From: Streptomyces sp. FIT100
GTDB lineage: Bacteria; Actinomycetota; Actinomycetes; Streptomycetales; Streptomycetaceae
DNA: 64,000 nucleotides
Direction: 5' to 3'
Assembly (NCBI RefSeq): GCF_024584805.1
Contig: NZ_CP075715.1
Span: forward strand, 6,977,526-7,041,525
In this document: piece after piece, positions 61,317 through 64,000 of the stretch
Layout: every line of letters begins with the position of its first letter
How positions within the stretch are numbered: the stretch's first letter is position 1
Translations under genes and position numbers: made by a program
The notes under the pieces: generated by a model
Databases searched by the model: none
What the model was told of the DNA's origin: nothing
Seen by the model: the letters and a program-made list of their open reading frames with translations, nothing else

Positions 61317-61411
61317 GGGACCAGCAAACCTCCCGGACGGCGAGGGGTATCGAGCGGGGTGCGGCGCGTTGTGCGCAGCCAGTGGGGTAAATCGGACATT
61401 CTGGTCTGGTT

Positions 61412-62107
61412 ATGCCGATGCTCCTCCTGGCCGTCGGAGTGCTCGCGGCCGTGAACGTCCTCGTCAACCGGCTCGGGCCGCAGCTGTACGTACCCGTGTG
61501 CGTCGCCGCGGCCGCCGCACTCCTGCTGATCGCCCGGCGGTCCGGGATCACCTGGGACGAGCTCGGGCTCGGCCGTGCGGCCGCCCCGCGCGGACTGCGC
61601 TGGGGCCTCGTCCTGACCGGGGCCGTGCTCCTCGTCTACCTCGTCGCGCTGGCCGTGCCGTTCACCCGCGAGGCGTTCCACGACGAGCGTGCCGCGGAGC
61701 TGTCGGCCGGGGAACTGGTGTACCGCGCGCTGGTGCGCGTCCCCTTCGGGACCGTGCTCCTGGAGGAGATCGCGTTCCGGGGGGTGCTGTGGGCCATGAT
61801 GCGGCGGCGCTGGGGCACCGGGTGGGCCACCACCGTCTCCTCGGCTCTGTTCGGGCTCTGGCACGTCCAGCCGTCCCGCGGGCTGACCGGCTCGAACGCG
61901 GCGGCCGAGGCCGTCTTCGGCACCGGCCGCACCGGTGTCGCCCTCTCGGTGGCCGCGGCGGTGGCCGGCACCGGGCTCGCCGGAGCCCTCTTCTGCGAGC
62001 TGCGCCGCCGCTCCGGGAGCCTGATCCCGCCGGTGGCGCTGCACTGCGCGCTCAACAGCGCGGGGTACGCGCTGGCGTGGGCGGCCTCCCGCCGGTGGGC
62101 CCGTTGA
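61412..62107 (+). CDS. CPBP-family intramembrane metalloprotease
   Basis: 231 aa with about six hydrophobic helices. Signature LLEEIAFRG with Glu118-Glu119, then LFGLWHVQP and LHCALNSAG supplying His and Asn, the CPBP (type II CAAX/Rce1-like) active site. No Shine-Dalgarno precedes ATG 61412, so the mRNA may be leaderless; a second Met lies two codons on. Divergent from the ADP-ribosylglycohydrolase-like gene, 95 nt apart. Confidence 0.85.
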   Translation: MPMLLLAVGVLAAVNVLVNRLGPQLYVPVCVAAAAALLLIARRSGITWDELGLGRAAAPRGLRWGLVLTGAVLLVYLVALAVPFTREAFHDERAAELSAGELVYRALVRVPFGTVLLEEIAFRGVLWAMMRRRWGTGWATTVSSALFGLWHVQPSRGLTGSNAAAEAVFGTGRTGVALSVAAAVAGTGLAGALFCELRRRSGSLIPPVALHCALNSAGYALAWAASRRWAR

Positions 62108-62238
62108 CCCGGCCGTGGCGGCACAACGCGTCGGTCCGGGCGGGGAGTTGCGCGAGCGCCGTACGGCGTGTGTCCTGAGAACGTGGACGAGTACGCGTAC
62201 CGATGCGGTCGACGGACCGCCGTCACCATGTTTCGGCC

Positions 62239-62613
62239 ATGACGGAGAACCGACGCCCCACTGGCCGTGGCCGTGGCCGTGGCCGTGGCCGTGACCCGAG
62301 CGCCGCGTCGATCGCGCTCCGGGTCCTGGGCGGGCTGGCGGCCACGCTGCTCGCCCTCGCCGTGGTCTTCCACGGCTTCGTCATGGGCCTGGAAGGCACG
62401 CACTGCGAGACCGTCCTGGTGTTCGTCGCGCGATGCGACCCCTTCACCCGCTGGACCGTCCGGATCCTGATGATGGGCGTGGTTCCCGTCGGCTGGATCA
62501 CGGCCATGGGCGGGCTCTTCCTGCCGTCCCGGCGCGCCCGGCGCTACTGGTGGTCCGGGATGCTGCTCATGCTCACCGGATGGTCGGCCGCTGCGCTGAT
62601 CGCCTACCGCTGA
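62239..62613 (+). CDS. Small integral membrane protein with Arg-Gly repeat
   Basis: 124 aa from ATG 62239 (no good Shine-Dalgarno). RGRGRGRGR at about 10-18 comes from five exact GGCCGT hexamers (62263-62292), so its length can slip in 2-codon steps. Three membrane helices follow: ALRVLGGLAATLLALAVVF, ILMMGVVPVGWITAMGGLFL and SGMLLMLTGWSAAALIA (quoted in part). Two Cys (THCETV and ARCDPF) lie in the first outer loop. Function unknown. Confidence 0.65.
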   Translation: MTENRRPTGRGRGRGRGRDPSAASIALRVLGGLAATLLALAVVFHGFVMGLEGTHCETVLVFVARCDPFTRWTVRILMMGVVPVGWITAMGGLFLPSRRARRYWWSGMLLMLTGWSAAALIAYR

Positions 62614-62756
62614 TCGCTCGCCGCTGAGGAACTGCCGCTACAGAAAAGCGCGTTGGCAACAATGAGAACGTTCAACCGAGTTGAATGACCGGTGTCCCGA
62701 GTTCGCCGTGTCGCCGAGTTCGCAGCGCCCCGCTCCCACCCCCGGAGGACCGAACC

Positions 62757-63722
62757 ATGACCCGGAACCCCTTCCAGCCGTCCCGGCGTGCCGTCCTCGG
62801 CGGCGCCGCCACCGCGGCGCTCACGGTCGCGACCGGCGCCGCCACGGCGAGCGCCACGGCGCGCGCCACCGGCGGCGCCCCGGCCGCCGCCTGGCCGACC
62901 GAGTTCGCCCTCCCCAATGGCCTCCTGCCCGAGGGCATCACCATCGGCGCACGGCCGTATGCCTACATGGGCTCCCGCGCCAACGGCGCCGTGTACCGCA
63001 CCGATCTGCGCACCGGAAAGGGCGAGTTCATCCACGAGGGCACGGCCGGCACCGCGGCGATCGGGCTCAAGCTCGACCACGACGGCCTGCTCTACATCGC
63101 CGGAGGCGGCGGAGGCACGGCCAAGATCGTCGACGCCCGCACCGGCCGCCTCGTTTCCACGCACCAACTGACCGACACCACCGGCCACTTCGTCAACGAC
63201 GTCATCCTCGTCCGGGACCGCGCCTGGTTCACCGACTCGCGCGACAGCGTGCTGTACGGCGTACCGCGCGGCTGCGGCGGCGAGATCCACCGCCTTCCGC
63301 TCGGCGGCGCATGGGTCCAGACGCCCGAGGTGAACAACGCCAACGGCATCGTCGCCACCCCCGACGGCCGGGGCCTGATCGTCGTCAGCAGCACCCCCGG
63401 CACGCTCTACCACGTGGACCTGAGGACCGGACACGCCACCGTCATCGCGCTCAACGGCGCGGAGAACGTCGCCAACGGCGACGGCCTCCTCCGCATCGGC
63501 CGGACGCTGTACGTCGTCCAGAACCGGCTGAACGCCATCAGCGTCTTCGAACTCGACGCCGCCACCCGCACGGCGACCCTGCGCCGCACGATCACCGACC
63601 CCCGCTTCGACATCCCGACCACCGTCGCCCGCTGGTCGCACCGCCTCTACCTCGTCAACGCCCGCTTCACCTCGCCCCAGACGCCCGACACGACGTTCAA
63701 CGGGGTCGCCGTTCCTCTCTGA
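62757..63722 (+). CDS. Tat-exported SMP-30/NHL-like beta-propeller
   Basis: 321 aa. Start at 62757 with CCGGAGGA 7 nt upstream. Tat signal SRRAVLGGAATAALT. The mature part has repeated propeller strands: LPEGITIGARPYAYMGSRANG, TGHFVNDVILVRDRAWFTDS (cited in part) and VNNANGIVATPDGRGLIVVSS. FVNDV and NGIV correspond to metal-ligand positions of gluconolactonase/SMP-30 enzymes. Probably an extracellular lactonase or binding protein. No paralogy with the island propellers is apparent. Confidence 0.75.
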   Translation: MTRNPFQPSRRAVLGGAATAALTVATGAATASATARATGGAPAAAWPTEFALPNGLLPEGITIGARPYAYMGSRANGAVYRTDLRTGKGEFIHEGTAGTAAIGLKLDHDGLLYIAGGGGGTAKIVDARTGRLVSTHQLTDTTGHFVNDVILVRDRAWFTDSRDSVLYGVPRGCGGEIHRLPLGGAWVQTPEVNNANGIVATPDGRGLIVVSSTPGTLYHVDLRTGHATVIALNGAENVANGDGLLRIGRTLYVVQNRLNAISVFELDAATRTATLRRTITDPRFDIPTTVARWSHRLYLVNARFTSPQTPDTTFNGVAVPL

Positions 63723-63916
63723 CGCGGCCGGAGAGCCAGACGGCGGTCATGCGCCTCCCTCTCCTGCCGGTCGGCAACGGCCGCTGGGGCCCGGTGGCGG
63801 GATCACGGGCAGCAGTCCCGCGCCGTGGCCACCGGCTATGACAGGCGCGGCATGTCTTCCCGGGCACCGCCACTGCCGCCGAGCTGGTCATCAGGCTCCG
63901 GATCGAAGTCCGGGTC

Positions 63917-64000
63917 TCACAAAGCGATCGGGCGATACGCCAGCGCCTGATCGACTACCTCATCTGCAGAAAGCTCCCGCTCCGGCGGCCAGAAGATCAA
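63917..64000 (-). CDS. C-terminal end of an unidentified leftward gene
   Basis: 27 codons are visible (LIFWPPERELSADEVVDQAL then AYRPIAL) before TGA at 63919-63917, continuing beyond the window. Codons such as TCT, GCA, GAT, TAT and GCT give an unusually low third-position GC for this region. Too short to classify. Bases 63723-63916 show no gene. Confidence 0.35.
   Translation of the reverse strand: MIFWPPERELSADEVVDQALAYRPIAL

Noticed and set aside
62239..62613. RGRGRGR stretch considered as a functional RNA-binding RGG motif
   Set aside because: It is encoded by an exact hexanucleotide repeat and precedes membrane helices; slippage is the simpler origin.

Overview
The window is high-GC actinobacterial chromosome and almost certainly Streptomyces. 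Coding frames have near-saturated G/C third positions. Starts are GAGG-type Shine-Dalgarno plus ATG, GTG or TTG. There are many ATGA/GTGA overlaps, many Tat and lipoprotein exporters, sugar ABC operons without their own ATPase, and GC-rich hairpins without U-tracts as terminators. Long antisense open frames occur everywhere and are by-products of base composition.

Layout. 1-4.1 kb: end of an ebo cluster (eboE partial, eboF), a Tat-exported TIM-barrel protein and a secreted HAD acid phosphatase. 4.2-14.8 kb: a C1/C2-acid module. A leftward operon (TPP-dependent lyase/decarboxylase, formyl-CoA:oxalate CoA-transferase, ADP-forming acyl-CoA synthetase, OxlT-type transporter) diverges from second-copy sucC/sucD and an aldehyde dehydrogenase; a perfect inverted repeat lies between them. 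15 kb: tRNA-Leu(GAG). 15.2-22.5 kb: M64 peptidase, XRE-TPR regulator, GAP-family exporter, amidohydrolase remnant, TetR regulator, a second OFA transporter with its 44-aa small subunit, a GIY-YIG protein, a 7-bp-period repeat tract and a membrane-anchored L7/L12-CTD protein.

22.7-38.8 kb: a glycan-utilisation locus. It holds a LacI regulator, a sugar ABC transporter, GH144-like, GH35-like and GH3 enzymes, a collapsed second ABC operon, a Cys-type sulfatase, a GH13 enzyme and the formylglycine-generating enzyme (FGE) that would mature the sulfatase. Three near-identical LacI-type palindromes, before lacI, the ABC operon and the GH3 gene, define a local regulon. 38.8-44.8 kb: an island with a divergent HEXXH protein and a tandemly duplicated two-gene cassette (six-blade lectin-like propeller plus Ser/Thr-rich beta-hairpin protein, twice). 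A directly repeated FGE 3' end flanks it, and an IS630 transposase remnant lies at the right edge. 44.8-49.4 kb: complete selenocysteine machinery (selB, selA, tRNA-Sec, selD).

49.6-56.4 kb: a leftward cell-envelope locus. It has three exported proteins with paired peptidoglycan-binding domains. One of these fuses such domains to a Cys-rich domain resembling the methylamine dehydrogenase small subunit, and lies beside MauD-like and MauE-like proteins. A membrane protein here is split by an in-frame UGA about 5 kb from the sel genes. 56.5-64 kb: scrambled aminotransferase fragments, an MFS exporter/TetR pair with tandem operators, N-formylglutamate amidohydrolase-like protein, a degenerate ADP-ribosylglycohydrolase homologue, a CPBP protease, a small membrane protein, a Tat-exported propeller and the end of a leftward gene.

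Possible links: oxalate catabolism yields formate, and bacterial formate dehydrogenases are often selenoproteins, so the sel genes may serve the same physiology. The strongest candidates for undescribed systems are the duplicated lectin/beta-hairpin cassette and the amine-dehydrogenase-like cell-wall locus. All family calls come from reading motifs; no database search was run.
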